Assembly (NCBI RefSeq): GCF_037893015.1
Contig: NC_133662.1
Span: 273,437,444-273,501,443, forward strand
DNA: 64,000 bases
Direction: 5' to 3'
Origin: Macrotis lagotis
Taxonomy: Eukaryota > Chordata > Mammalia > Peramelemorphia > Peramelidae
Position numbers and translations under genes: made by a program
The notes under the pieces: generated by a model
The model's input: the letters and a program-made list of their open reading frames with translations, nothing else
Databases searched by the model: none
What the model was told of the DNA's origin: nothing
Shown here: in pieces, positions 1-12,109 of the stretch
How positions within the stretch are numbered: position 1 is the stretch's first letter
Layout: each line of letters opens with the position of its first letter

Positions 1-330
1 GGCCCGGGCTGGGTCCGCGGCTCTGCGCATGCGCCGACGCTTCCCTCTCCCGCCGCCCCTCCCCGTCGGTGTGCAGCCCGGGGGGCGGGGCGGGGCTGCC
101 CTCAGAGTGAGCGGTCTGCACCCCCAAACTCGGGGGGCGCAGTTGGGGAGGGAAGGCCGGCTCCGGGGGCCCCCAGTGGAGGAGAGCCGCCTCTGACTGG
201 GCCGGGAGGGAGGGGCCGGAGCCATCAGCCCCCCAACCCCCCTCAGCATCACCGGGAGGGTGCCCCCGCGTGATTTGTAAATAAGCCCCCCAGTCTTGCA
301 CCACCCACCCCATGTGAGGCCCTCCTGGGA
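1..330. promoter_or_regulatory. CpG-rich promoter-like segment at left edge
   Basis: GC- and CpG-rich sequence with an NRF1 palindrome (TGCGCATGCGCC, 24-35) and tandem GC boxes (about 79-97). It is probably the edge of a CpG-island promoter. A possible plus-strand donor at 106 (CAGA|GTGAGC) and acceptor before 362 ('cttgtttcag') are weak hints of a first exon. Which gene it serves cannot be seen. Confidence 0.6.
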
Positions 331-504
331 CCACCGCTCGGAGCTCTCACCTCTTGTTTCAGGCCTAATCTCTGGGGCAAAAGAAAAATGGAAGTGAAGA
401 TTTCCCTGGCATTCATGCGCTCCACAACTGCCCCAGCCTGGAATCTCTTCTAGAAATATTACTGCACAACAATTATAAATATTTGTTCATTTGGCATTCA
501 TAAA
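331..504. other. Unassigned sequence
   Basis: No gene or recognised repeat seen between the CpG-rich edge and the dispersed repeat. Confidence 0.4.
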
Positions 505-1198
505 AATGTACCATAAGATAGGAGATTTTCCAGGGGAAGCGAATCACTGACCCTCAATTCACCCCTGAAGTACAGGGGGAGATGAGCAGGATTGATCTCA
601 CGCACAAATTTAAAACAGCTTGAGCATTTGAAAGAACCCCCGAATGTCCTTGACAGGTCCTGGCCAGACTCTCCAGGGCATACTTAATGAACACTGCTTA
701 TCTGCTCAGGAACAAACCATTCCTGGATGCAAACACCCTAATTCTTGGGGTTCGGGGAGGGGTGGCTCCCTCCTTGGACATCCTGGAAAATTTGGTTTTA
801 TTCTACAAAAAATTGGCAAGAAGCCTTCTTTGTTCTCAAGCTCCTTAAGATCTAATTAGACCTTAGACTAATTGGAGTCTCACCCATGGAGAGGATGCTC
901 TGCCTGGGACCTTCCTGATAGGGACTCTGGAGGCTGGGCTGTATCCTGGGACTCCCCAGCCACTGTTGATTCAGATGTTGGAGCTCTCCCAAATCAGTAA
1001 TGTTTTCTCTTTATTTATGTTTATGTAAGCTTTGCTCTTTTTATTGTATTAGAACTTATTGGTTACTTCTGCTGTAAAACTGATTTATTTCTACCTGTTT
1101 TATAATCACTTTATTAAATACACTTTTCAGTTTTGTTGGTGTGAAATTTTGTACGAGCGAATCAAAACCAAAATTCATTAATCAAACTGGTCCTCACA
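505..1198 (+). repeat. LTR-like dispersed repeat, copy A
   Basis: About 690 bp closely similar to 21305-22015, end to end. It has a late 'tttattaaata' polyadenylation-like signal. It could be a solo LTR of an old endogenous retrovirus, but terminal TG/CA and target duplications are not clear, so the class is open. Confidence 0.6.
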
Positions 1199-1540
1199 AG
1201 TTTATGAAGAGGAAGGGAGGATGAAGAGTACCTCCAGATTCTCGCTGAAAAGCTGGAGGCTTTGGTAAGTGGTCCAAGGTCAGACCAAGGACATGGGCCC
1301 TCTGCCCCTCCTCACCAGACTCCTGTATTCATGGGAGCCTAGACACAGTTACAGACTAGCAGTGTGCTTCTAAAACAGGAATGGACATTTAATTTAGTTC
1401 TCAAGAATATGATGTCGGGATAAGGAAATGACCAAGACCTTCCTGAATGTGACTGGGAGTCTCTGGTTTCTGAGTATGAGGCAGTTCAAAACCTTGCATT
1501 TATTTGTTACATTTACTCTCAATATATGCACATATGCATT
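1199..1540. other. Unassigned sequence
   Basis: No coding or repeat structure recognised. Confidence 0.4.
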
Positions 1541-1738
1541 CAGGGCAGCTAGATGATGCAGTGACTGAGTTCAAGTCCAGCCTCAGACAGACACCTACTA
1601 GTTGCATGATCCTAGGCAAGTTATTTTATCCTGTTTGCCTCAGTTTCCTCATCTGTAAAATGAACTGGAAAAGGAAATTACAAACTATTCCAATATCTCT
1701 GCCAAGAGAACCCCAAAAGAGGTCAAAGAATTGGACAA
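1541..1738 (+). repeat. Old marsupial CORE-SINE (MAR/MIR-like)
   Basis: Begins 'gggcagctagatgatgcagtg', then the core 'gcctcagtttcctcatctgtaaaatg', then a tail with 'ccaatatctctgccaagagaaccccaaaa' (typical of old marsupial SINEs ending near a 'tcaaagaattggaca' motif). More diverged than the abundant SINE that follows immediately. Confidence 0.75.
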
Positions 1739-1900
1739 GGGGCGGCTAGGTGGCATAGTGGATAAAGCACCGGCCTTGGAGTCAGGAGTACCTGGGTTCA
1801 AATCCCGTCTCAGACACTTAATAATTACCTAGCTGTGTGGCCTTGGACAAGCCACTTAAGCCCATTGCCTTCCAAAAACCTAAAAAAAAAAAAATAACAA
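1739..1900 (+). repeat. tRNA-derived CORE-SINE (WSINE1-like)
   Basis: Near-consensus copy of the most abundant repeat in the window: tRNA-like head with A- and B-box traces ('gtggcatagtggataaagc', 'ggttcaaatcc'), CORE-like middle ('cttaataattacctagctgtg') and 'cttccaaaaacct' plus A-tail. Mobilised by L1-type machinery to judge from A-tails and target duplications of sister copies. Confidence 0.9.
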
Positions 1901-1917
1901 CAAAGAATTTGACAAGA

Positions 1918-2005
1918 CAAATATGTGTAAGCATGTGTATATGAGTGAATGTATATGTATGTCCATGTATGTATGTGTGCATGTAAGTATATGGATGTAT
2001 AGTCC
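1918..2005 (+). repeat. Degenerate TATG/TGTA microsatellite
   Basis: Imperfect alternating 'gtatatgtatgtccatgtatg' sequence after a SINE A-tail. Confidence 0.7.
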
Positions 2006-2079
2006 TTACCCAATATAAGGCTAGACCCTTCAGAGGAGAAAATTTTATGTTTTTCTTTTATATTCCCAGTACTTGACAA

Positions 2080-2330
2080 CTTCTTGTTACTCAGTTATTC
2101 AGTCATGTTCAATTCTTTGCAATCTGTGGATCATAGCATACTAATACTATTCACAGAGTTTCCTTAGAAAAAATACTGGAGCAGTTCACCATTTTACTCT
2201 TTTTTGGATTAAATAAACAGAAGTGATTTATCCAGGGTCACACAACTAGTAAGAGTCTGAGGCTGAATTTGAACTCAGATCTTCTGGATCCAGGCCCAGA
2301 ATTTTAACCCCTGAGTCATCAAACTGCCTC
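2080..2330 (-). repeat. Old marsupial CORE-SINE (MAR/MIR-like), antisense
   Basis: Reverse-complement features 'cagttattcagtcatgttcaa', 'gggtcacacaactagtaag' and 'tttgaactcag' match the older SINE class. Confidence 0.7.
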
Positions 2331-2573
2331 ATAACACATGATAAATTCAGTATTCTTTATGTTTGCTTGTTTATTTCTCAATATCATTATAATTATATCC
2401 ACTTTCATGAAGAAACATTTTTTTGATTGGTATTAAATATGGATGTCAGTTTTAGAAGAATTGTTCTAGGTTACTATAATAATCAAATTTATCTTTGAAC
2501 ACTAAATATCCTTTATTTCAGCTATCAGCATTTTAGGTAGAATGACTTTTGTCCCTCTGACATTGAACAACGG

Positions 2574-2738
2574 GTTTTTTTGTTTGGTTTTTTTTAGGTT
2601 TTTGCAAGGCAATGGGGTTAAGTGACTTGCCCAAGATCCACACAGCTAGGTAATTATTAAGTGTCTGAGACGGGATTTGAACCCAGGTACTCCTGACTCC
2701 AGGGCCAGTGCTTTATCCACTGCGCCGCCTAGCCTCCC
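2574..2738 (-). repeat. tRNA-derived CORE-SINE (WSINE1-like), antisense
   Basis: Runs from a T-stretch through 'aggtttttgcaaggcaatgg' to 'atccactgcgccgcctag', a full-length reverse copy. Confidence 0.9.
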
Positions 2739-2744
2739 CTTGAA

Positions 2745-3260
2745 CAGTGTTTCTTTAGTTCTCTCTTTTATTTCTATCATTTCATATATATCCTTTTTGT
2801 GAGTTCCCAACATTTGTCATGCCTTCTGACAAAAAGACTCCACCACAATTATAAATCATTCTTTCAGCCATTCCCCAACAAACAGACATTGTTTCCAAAG
2901 TTATGCTACCTTTTCTTTCATAAGAGTGCACCTATGAATATTATATATGGGACTTTTGTTATGTCATCAATCTCCTTATTTATTTATAAGCCAAGTGATT
3001 GTTATTGACTTATTCCAAACTGTTTCTCTGAATTGTTGGACCAAGTCACAGACTTTCCCAATAGTGAATTAGTTCTCCCATTTACTCACAGCTCCTTTAG
3101 CATGAAGCACTGTCATCATCTTAGAACTGATGAGTATGTGGTCCCATTTCAGGTGTTTTACCTTGCATTTTATCTTATTTGCTATTAGTGATAAAAGTCA
3201 TTTTCATATCATTGGTAATTTGTATTTTCAAAAAGTGTTTGTTCATATTCTGTGATTGTT
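2745..3260 (-). mobile_element. L1 3' end fragment, antisense
   Basis: Contains 'gccattccccaacaaacaga' and surrounding sequence that reads on the minus strand as the C-terminal L1 ORF2 and 3' UTR region. Much decayed. Confidence 0.55.
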
Positions 3261-3293
3261 GTTGGTTTAGGATTAACTCTGACTCATGTATAT

Positions 3294-3475
3294 AAGAATG
3301 TATGTGAATGTTTGTGTGTGTCTGTGAATGTATGTGAATATGTCTATGTGAATGTGAGTGTGTGTTTATAAATGTGTGTGAATGTATCTAAATGTTTGTG
3401 TTAATGTATGTGTATGAATGGATGATATATATATATATATGAATGTATTTGTATGGAAGTATGTGTATATTTTGG
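3294..3475 (+). repeat. Degenerate TGTGAATG microsatellite
   Basis: About 180 bp of variable 'tgtgaatgtatg' units with an inner (TA)n patch at 3427-3440. Confidence 0.85.
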
Positions 3476-3529
3476 GGGGGGCAAAAAGCCAATAAATCTC
3501 TAACCTCAGATTTCAGGCTTCTTTGAGAG

Positions 3530-3960
3530 ACATTCATTGAGAAGGTTTTTAAAATTTATTTTTCTTTGTGAAAAAGTTATAAAATTTTTGGTCAGTCATC
3601 ACTGAAATGGTCTCTTATCTTGTTGGGTCACCTTTAGCCCTCTTCAGATATGAATTTTTTCCTTACTTAAAGGGGAAATGTTTCTTTTTCCTTCATGACT
3701 TTTCGCCATTTCCAGTTGAGTCAAATTCTTGCAGTTGAGTCAAATTCTTGCCCACAGATATGAGGTAAAGATTTTTCCTTCAATAAGAATTTCTTGTCTT
3801 AGTCTGCTTTCAGGTTTTTTTTTTTTCTGAAAAAGTTTCTGAATTTTATGGGATTAAAATTGTCTACATTATCCTTTAAGATCTCCTCCATTACTTGTTG
3901 GTTGTGCATTCTTCTGTGACCCATGTCTCCTTCCATCCCCTTCCTCTACTATTTTTTTCC
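3530..3960 (-). mobile_element. Possible antisense L1 3'-region fragment
   Basis: T-rich sequence resembling reverse L1 ORF2 or 3' UTR, with an internal 19-bp tandem duplication ('cagttgagtcaaattcttg', 3715-3752). Confidence 0.35.
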
Positions 3961-4479
3961 CTGATGAGACCTTTAATATTTAAGAAGCATCTACATTAGC
4001 ACTCATTGAGGTATTTGGTGTAAAATGTGCATCTTTGCCATTCCCAAGGAAACTGCTCTTTATTTTTCCATATAGTTCTTGTCAAACAAGAGTTGGATCC
4101 AATGGTTTGTGTTCCTCCAACCCTGGAGTAGTGTTTATCTCTGGAAGGAGGAGGAGAAAGACACAGAGAGAAGTTGATAAACCCAAGATGAAGGAAAGAG
4201 AAAGAGCATCTGAGGAGTTAATCACCAGGCCTAGGGAAGGGCAAACAAACAAACAAAAGCGTGGCAGAGATAGAGAATGGCAGATTTTAGAATTTTCAAG
4301 GAAAGGATGAGAATACAGGCTGAAAAAGCTAGGCCAAGGACCTTGACTCCATTTTCTGGCAAAACATTAAAATGAATAATTAAGGAAATTATTAGTCAAG
4401 TCTAGAAAAGGCAGTGATGATGGCAAAGACCAGTCTGGCTTCCACAAGAACAAGTTATGCCACCTTGACCAAGCTATCT
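3961..4479. other. Unassigned sequence
   Basis: Short open frames occur (for example near 4035-4310) but show no domain, signal or homology I recognise. Confidence 0.4.
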
Positions 4480-4800
4480 TTGGCCTTGCTTCCCCATTTC
4501 ACAGTCATATTTAATTTATATAAAAATACTAATAATGAAAAATTAGAAAAGGTCAAAATAACTGGCAAGATCTTTTATCAAATTATAGTTACTTAAATTT
4601 ATCTATAGATTTAATGTTACATACTAATCCAGTGGCCAAAGGGATACTCATAAAAAATAAAAACAACAAATTTATTAATAATAACTATAGCATTTTGAAG
4701 AATTAATGAAAAAGGCAGAGATTCAGGAAGCCTAGAATTACACATAACAAATTATTTCATATTAATCAACATTTTAAAGTCAAAAACCATCCTCCCATAG
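4480..4800 (+). mobile_element. L1 ORF2 fragment
   Basis: 'ccagtggccaaagggatact' and flanks resemble the L1 ORF2 PKGYF region read on the plus strand. Heavily mutated. Confidence 0.4.
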
Positions 4801-5104
4801 ATAGTCAGCAGGCATTCACAAATATGGTTCCACCAAGGTTTTAAGATTATGTGTATCTGAGACCTGAGAGTCACCTGAAGAAAGAAAGTTATTGAAGTCA
4901 TGGAAGCTAACAAGGTCACCAAATGGAAGAGAGGGGGTAGAAGTGAGAAGAGGACACAAAGACTGGAGGGATAGCCACAGTTAAAGGAGAAAATCATAGT
5001 GGAGGATGTCGGAGTGAGATGCAGAGTCCTAAGAAATAGCTACTGTGGCAAGTGGCATGAAAAATCAAATATGAAGTAGAAGGACTTCATTGATTCAGTG
5101 TGCC

Positions 5105-5340
5105 CCAGTGAAGGGTCTCAATCAACCAACATTTACTAAGCACCTACTATCTGCCAGGCACTGTGCTAAGTGCTGGGGATATTAAAAAAAAAGGAAAAGG
5201 AGCTTACCATCTAAGGGGATGGGAGGGGAAGTAACATGCAAACAAATCTAAACAAAGTGAGCTATAGAGAGGATAAATGAAAAATAATCAACCGAGGGAG
5301 AACACAGGAATGAAAAGGGACTAGGGAAGTCTGGGTAAAA
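5105..5340 (-). mobile_element. L2 LINE 3' end, antisense
   Basis: 'caaccaacatttactaagc', 'acctactatctgccaggcac' and 'tgtgctaagtgctgggg' are the reverse complement of the classic L2 3' end; the ancient CR1-clade family is shared across mammals. Confidence 0.85.
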
Positions 5341-6235
5341 AATTTATGGTGGGCCCAGTCTCATTCAGAAACACATGAAGAAGCAAAGAATTTGGATGGA
5401 GTTGAGTCTTCTAGGACTGTGGTTGGACCAGATGCCACCAGTGGCAGGATAAAAGGAAAGGGGGCTCAAGTATTGAACTGGGTCACCAAAATATTGAGAT
5501 TAAGAGGGAAGGAGAGGAGAGTCAGATCATGGCCCTTGGCCTTGAATGGTCAAGGGAATAGAGGTTAATAGTGAGGAAGCAGAACAGGTTCAGGAATGTT
5601 AAGGCACTGGGAGAGTTGGAAGGAGAAGTAATTAGGAAGGATCTTCAGAGCCCTTGAACATGGAAGTGTAACACTTGAGTGAGGGCAAGATCGAGAGCAG
5701 GACCAATCCTGGGGTTAATGAAGGTGTTGTGTGCAGCACTGGGAGATCAGTCCAACGTATGCCCTGGAGTACTTGGAAGAGACCATAAGGCAGGCACAAA
5801 ATCACTGAGAAAGAGGGAAGAATGTCTTAGGGGTGGGGAGGGAAGAGAAGATAGTGAGCACTAAGATCTAGATTGCATGATAAGTTTGGCTCAAAAGGAG
5901 AAAGTGCTGAGTAATGGTGGAAGAAAGTGGGGGAGGTGGGAAGGGGAAAGAGAGAGGGGGTAGATATGAGGAGATGAAGGGTAGGAGGGAAGAAGAAGAA
6001 GGAGGAAAAGAGAGAGAGAGAGACAGACAGAGAGACAGAGAGACAGAGAGACAGAGACAGAAGAAGTAGGTTGAAAGAGAAGGGGAGGGGAGAGGGAAAA
6101 AAGAGGAAAGAGAAGGGGGAAAGAGAGGCTGAGAATAGAGTAGGAAAGAGAGATTGATACTGAAAGTAAGAGGGATGGAGGAGATTTCTGACTCACCTAC
6201 CAGTGAGTCAGGGGTTATAAGAGAAGACATATTAA
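5341..6235. other. Purine-rich unassigned stretch, partly L2-like
   Basis: A/G-rich, possibly the continuing decayed body of the antisense L2. Includes a GAGACA-type simple repeat (about 6005-6060). Frames on the minus strand here are Ser/Pro/Leu low complexity, not genes. Confidence 0.4.
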
Positions 6236-6239
6236 AAAG

Positions 6240-6790
6240 TAATAATCATCAAAAATAATTGTATTGTGAAAAAAATATAAATCAGTGGAATATTCCAAAT
6301 TACACAAATAACAATCAGATAGTATTCAATAAACTCATGATCACAATCTATAGAGGAAGAGCTCTTATTCAATAGGACTTTCAAGGAAAATGAGAAAACA
6401 TTTTGGCCAAAAATAGGTTTTGATTAAGATCAATATATTATAAAGGAACTAAGCAATCAAAGAATAAAGGATATCAACCCTTTTTTTAAAAAAATTGAGG
6501 AAAAGAGAATATTCCACAGTAAGTGGCAGAAAATTCATACCTAGACATAGATTAGAGTTTATAAAAATTGATAATTTTGAGTATAATAATTAAATTTAAA
6601 AGTTTTGGCATGAATAAAATGCAGCCAGAATAAGAAAACTTATGAATTGGGGGAAAAAAAAATCTTTGGATCAAACAATTCAGAAAAGTCTAATATCCAG
6701 AATCTACAAGGCATGCACACAGTAATAAAATTCATAATTTTTTCCTACTAATTAAGTAGTAAAACTCTTCTCAGAAGAAAAAAATGACCC
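6240..6790 (+). mobile_element. L1 ORF2 fragment
   Basis: Segments such as 'aagttttggcatgaataaaat' and 'agtctaatatccagaatcta' resemble L1 ORF2 sequence between the reverse transcriptase and the C-terminal region. Decayed. Confidence 0.55.
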
Positions 6791-6857
6791 TAAGCCTAAA
6801 CACTGATTATTATTTTACAACATCAATTTCACATCAAATTAGAGGCCATAAGGAGGT

Positions 6858-7035
6858 ATAGCAGGCCAGGGCCTGATACATTCTGGCTGTCTGACCCCAG
6901 GCAAGTCACTTCATCTCTGCTTGCTTCTGTTTCCTCATCTGTAAAATGAAGATGATAAAAGCATCCATCTCCCAGGGTTGTTTGAAGATCAAGCCTAGGA
7001 AGCACCATTGAAATGCTATTTGTTATCATCATCAT
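6858..7035 (+). repeat. MIR-type CORE-SINE
   Basis: 'tgaccccaggcaagtcactt', 'tttcctcatctgtaaaatga' and 'cccagggttgtttgaagatc' are MIR core and 3' features. Confidence 0.8.
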
Positions 7036-7600
7036 CTTGATAAAGATGGTAAAAGGTAGATGGAAAGAGGTAGTGCTAGTGGCACTGTGGGAGGACCATC
7101 CTAGCATCCCGCTGGTGTTGCCGGGGTGACTCCAGTGTTATGGAAAACATCTTGGAAGTTCCTCTGATCCAGGAAACCCACTGCTGGCTGTGTGTGTTCT
7201 TGGAGTGACAGAAAGCATGGAGGAACAGAAACATTCTTGGTAGTGGAGGCAGGTAATAGAGGAACAACAAATATGGTGAAAACCAGGGAGTGTGGAATCA
7301 AAGGGATGGTGGATGGAGAAACAAGGCCAAACTCACAACTTTACTCTTCGGCTCAAACGAAGACCAGGGAAGCCCCCTGGTGGCCAATGGTCATCCAGGC
7401 TCACCCAGAGATACTGGCGTCAAGCTCTCTCCTACTTGGCCCCAGAACTATAAGAGTGAAAAACTATAAGAAGAAAAGTGCAATGAGATAAAAAAACAAA
7501 ACAAAACACATTAGAACAGAGGCAAAAGGCTAAAAAGTTAAAAGGACAGCTCAGGCGTGTACCTGCCAACACTGACTTTGCAAACATGCCAGGGAGAGAT
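7036..7600. other. Unassigned sequence
   Basis: Overlapping short frames on both strands between 7076 and 7614 without a recognisable domain. Confidence 0.4.
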
Positions 7601-8700
7601 AATTTAAGATTCAAATAACTTGATATTTGAAAGAATTCACTTGTAAATCCACTTTTTCACTTTTACAAAAATCTTTTGCTTTGGGATTGTTGTTTTTTTT
7701 TGGGCCTGTTCAATGCCTTTTTTTAAAAAAAAAACTTATTAAAAGTCTCTATTTCTTATTTTGCTAATTTGAGTAGTTGGCATTTTTATTAACCCATTTA
7801 GTTTGTTGTAAATTTTACTGGTCAAGATAGCTTCTAATAATTTCCATAATTTCCTCTTCAACTGTTCTCTCCTATTATTTTTGATACTGGCAATTTTACT
7901 TTCATTCCTTTTTTTTTCTGGATTGCTTTTTGTCTCAGAGTTTTTGGTTTGTTTTTCTTTTATTTTCCCCAAAACCAATACCTATGATTTTTTTTGTATT
8001 CAATTTTAATTCCTTTGATTTTCAAATTTTCTATTTTAGGGTTTAGCTGGTGCTTTTTAAGTGTGGCTTTTCTAATTTCTAGATGTTTGGAAAATCAATT
8101 GATATATTCATTCTCTTATTTCTAAAATATTTAAAGATTAGTGAATTCCTTAAAGTCTATTTTGGGTACATCCCTAAAGTGTCAGCATGCCAGCTCATTA
8201 CTGTCACTTTCTTTCATAAATCTATCATTTCTCTGATTTGTTCATTGATCTACAATTCTTTGGAATAAAATTGTTTAGTCTCCATTTAAGTTTGAATTTT
8301 TTATTCAAGTCATTTAATAATTATAATTTTTATTATATCGAGTCAGTAAAAGAAGTTTAATATTTTTGATTTTCCACATTTATGAGATTTTTATACATTT
8401 GAACTTGTCAGTTTTTAAAAAGATGTGCAGAGCTGAGAAATAACTATGCTACCCATTCATATCTAACTTTTCTAAAATTTTCCAAAATTGGTCCAGGTCC
8501 TTGATTTATCTTTTTTTAGTTTTGTCTAGGTCTAAAAGGAGCTTTACTATGTTTCTCCCTGTGATTCCATGAACCTCCCTACCCTTAAATAAATGCTCTG
8601 TCATTTTGGTCATATACATCAAATAATAATATTCCATTTACAATATTGCTTTTAAATATAATTAGAAGTAGTTTTCCTACTAATAACTTTTTTTTTTCCA
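7601..8700 (-). mobile_element. AT-rich tract, possible antisense LINE remnant
   Basis: T-rich plus strand reading as A-rich minus strand, with L1-like composition ('tgatttgttcattgatctac', 'gtttagtctccatttaagtt'). No clear frame. Could be decayed L1 or another retroelement. Confidence 0.3.
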
Positions 8701-9841
8701 GAAAACACAAGCTAGCTCTATTTCAGTTTGAAGGGAAGAAATAACTTCAGTGCCAACCCTCTGCTATGGAACAAGTATCTCAGTATCCTCAGTGGTGGCA
8801 TTCAAATAAATTAACAATTGGTTCTCTGTCCTAATGACTGCTTTAAATATCTAAAAAGATAAAGTGAAAAAGTAGTTTAATATTTAATGGATTTAATACT
8901 TGAATAAGAACAATAAGAGACACACAAAACTGGGTTATACTCTATTACTCACAGTAAGCAAAGGTATACTTATGAAGTCACAGGAGCACTGTAGCCAATG
9001 TTGGAATATATGCAGAACCAAAATTCATCCTATCTATTCTCTTTTTTTCCTTCTACTTCCATGGTTTCTGATATTAAGCAATAAGGCAATCTTTGACATC
9101 TGTATTTCTATGGATTCATTGCATCCCAGCTTCCTATTAGTGTTACCATTAGGGAACACCAGTGCCCTCATAATATCTCAGGAGAATTTGGGGAATAGCT
9201 CAAAGTGGAAACAAATGACAGCTTGTCACCCCCTCGCTGCTTAGCACCTTTTTTCCTTACATTATATGTTTGTTTACTGAAGGAACAAAAATTAGAGAAT
9301 TAAAATGTAGTATCTTGTCAAATATATAATGAGTTTTAGGAAATGAATAAATATTGCAAGCAAAGTTCTGTTACTTTTATTTCACCTATGGATGGAATGA
9401 CCAAGTGCTTAGAAAATGCTGTTGCACAGATGAATGTTAAAAAAAAAGTAAGGAATGTAAATTTGTGATTTTCACATTGGGTGGTTGCCCACCTTAGAGA
9501 GGACCCTGATATAGCAACCAAATCACTGAACTCAACATAAATTAGATATCGGTTCTGGTAACCAGTGCAAACTGGTTGAATCCTATCATTGGGAATCCTG
9601 AATTCTTCACCAGGTGCCAAAATCCAAGAAGGTTCACAAAATAGAAAAGGGACACTGAAGTTAAAGACCATTTTTCTCATTCCTTCATCTCAGAAAGGAT
9701 GAAGTGTAATCCCACACAACCCAAAATAGCAAGCAGAATTCGTCTCACTCCTAGATCCCAATGAATGTGATTTTCTGGGCTGAAGTTGGGAGGGCATGGG
9801 TGATGAGAATTTTGGGATGATCCCATAAAATCAATATCTAT
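8701..9841. other. Unassigned sequence
   Basis: Frames near 8900-9244 (plus) and 9336-9680 (minus) have no domain I recognise and no splice context. Confidence 0.4.
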
Positions 9842-10050
9842 AGATGGATCATTGCAAAATGATAGAGCACTGGGCTTAGAGTCAGGAAGACCTGAATTCA
9901 AATTCTACCTCAGACATTTATGAGTTACAAAGCCCTGGGAAAGTCACTTTTTTCTGTCTCAGTTTCTTCATCTGTAAAATGGGGGTAAGAGGACTCAAGA
10001 TTACTCTGAGAATCAAGTGAAATATTTGCAGAATTTAGCACATCTGCTTG
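9842..10050 (+). repeat. MIR-type CORE-SINE
   Basis: 'tagagcactgggcttagagt', 'gacctgaattcaaattctac' and 'gtttcttcatctgtaaaatg' in order. Confidence 0.85.
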
Positions 10051-10845
10051 TCTTATTCTGTTCTCCAGACTTCTCTGAAACACAGCCTTGATGCTAGCCA
10101 AAGAAGAGGGTTCCATCCAAGAAGAGAAACCAAGTTCTATGGGGATGGAATCTCTCTTCCCCCACTCTATACCTCATCCCTTCTCTCGTTGACACAGAAG
10201 TTATGGAGGTGGTGGCATCATTGTTCATTTGTTAGCGCTCAGCCAGATAGCCAGGTCCCACACCATGCACCATGCTGGAGCAAGCTGGGTAGGCACTGTT
10301 TTCCTGCCTCTACAGAACCAAGTGGCCTTCCTGATCTTATGAGGCATCTGGGGAAGACTCCACAGTTTTTAGCCAGGAAACCCATGGTGGAAGGGTGGCT
10401 GAGTTTTGAATTTAGTCCCAGAGCTGGGTGAGATGTGGAGGTGGTTTGGGGAGGTGGAATCAAGGAGGCCTAGGCTTACACTTAGAGACAGCTCCCAGTA
10501 TCACTGTCACATTGGGGTTCCCTTTGTCTTTTCCTCTGCAAGTTTCCATGATCAAATATTTTCTTACAGTTCCACAGCACCTCATCCTGCTCCTCCTCCT
10601 CCCATTTTTTACCTCCCCCCACCCACAAAGCTGAGCTGAGAGCAGGCCAGAAGGGATAAACTTCAAGGAGCATATGGGGGTAATCGCTGTTCTTTGTCAG
10701 GGGGCACCTGGAGTCTGATCCAACAAGAGTTCCCTGGTAATCACTTTTAGCCACAACAGTAAAAGTTATTGTTACCTTCTTGTCTGAGATGATGATTATT
10801 ACTCTGGATTTTTGAAATTTGCTGATTCTGCCCCAGTCCCTAATT
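10051..10845. other. Unassigned sequence
   Basis: Several overlapping frames of up to 127 codons on both strands, none with recognisable protein features; unlikely to be coding. Confidence 0.4.
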
Positions 10846-11290
10846 TTACTTCATTCATTCATTCATTTTCCAATTATATGCAAAGAGAGTTTTCAACATT
10901 CATCCTTCTGCAAGCTTTTGAGTTCCACATTTTTCCACTACCTTCCCTTCCCAATTCCTCCCCATGGCAGCAAACAATCTGATAAAGGTTGTACATGTAA
11001 AATCATATTTGACATATTTTTATTGTAGTAGTAGTGGAAGAAGGGGGGGAGAAGTTTTAAAAAGTGAATATACTACCTTTTGCTCTAATACTCAGAAACC
11101 ATAGTTTTTTCCCTCTGGATGTGGACAGCATTATCCTTAAACAAGGCTCTCAAAATTTTCATTAATCACTGAATTGTTGAGAATGGCATCTATCATAATT
11201 GAATATCTCACAGTCTTCCAGCCCCTAATTCTAATTCTTTGTGAATCTTCATGTTTCAAATACTTTGCTATAATTCAAATATTATATAAG
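10846..11290 (-). mobile_element. L1 3' UTR region, antisense
   Basis: 'tccaattatatgcaaagaga', 'agttttcaacattcatcctt' and 'gttgtacatgtaaaatcata' match the reverse of a common marsupial L1 3' UTR; 'ggatgtggacagcattatcc' continues it. Confidence 0.6.
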
Positions 11291-11830
11291 TGGTTTGCAA
11301 AAACAAGAAGAAAAAGGATTCTACCACATTTCTCCTATGAAACAAATATAGTTCTGGCACCTAAACTAAAGGAAAGAGAAAACTACAGAGTAATATATCT
11401 AATACATATTAATGTAAAATAATGAATAAATATTAGCCAAGAAACTAAAGCATAAAACATTCACTTAATGATAAGGTGAATGAATGAATAAAACATCACA
11501 GCACATCTATGAAGCAAATTCCCATCAATCCATGTAGTATCTGTGGGAGAGAATGGGCACCCATTTATAGAAACCTAGGAGGGAGGTGTATGACTGAATT
11601 CAAATCCTACCTCTCATTCCTTGGAATATGGATAGAGAAGGGACTCAGTAAATGCTTATGAACTGATTAATACATTGAATATAACATGCAAAAGAACAGA
11701 AACTTATAAAAATATTTTGCTTGACGAATTCAGAATCAGTAGTACCCACAAGTACAATGCAAACCAAAAATAGGTGGTCATTCATAAGAAAAAATTCTCA
11801 TCAGAAAACTAATTTTTAAACTACAAAATC
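11291..11830 (+). mobile_element. L1 ORF2 fragment (reverse transcriptase part)
   Basis: 'ggattctaccacatttctcc', 'gaaacaaatatagttctggc' and 'aaaactacagagtaatatat' resemble the L1 RT segment. Broken. Confidence 0.6.
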
Positions 11831-12109
11831 CAAATTAATTTAAAATTTTCCATTAAGTTAAATTATGGGTTTATTATAATTAAATTTTGAATTCTTTGAA
11901 ATTTTAATTTAAAATCATCTAAACTCAATAGCAACAGTTCCTATGAATGAACAAGAAACTTTATCAAAATGAGATTATGGAAAGAAGGAAAACTATTTCA
12001 AAATATGAGAAAAACTGAAATATAACATCTCTTTATCCACCCCTCTAAAGTTCAAAGTGAGAGTCTCTAAGGAAGACCAATTCAATAGGAAGACAAAAGA
12101 TTATGAAGA
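11831..12109. other. Unassigned AT-rich sequence
   Basis: Nothing recognised. Confidence 0.4.

Noticed and set aside
1739-1830. tRNA gene suggested by A/B-box-like motifs in SINE heads
   Set aside because: All such motifs sit in SINE copies with CORE and A-tail; no cloverleaf tRNA outside SINEs was seen.
5868-6230. Minus-strand Ser/Pro/Leu-rich frames of 100-120 codons
   Set aside because: Translations of a purine-rich simple-sequence tract with no domain.
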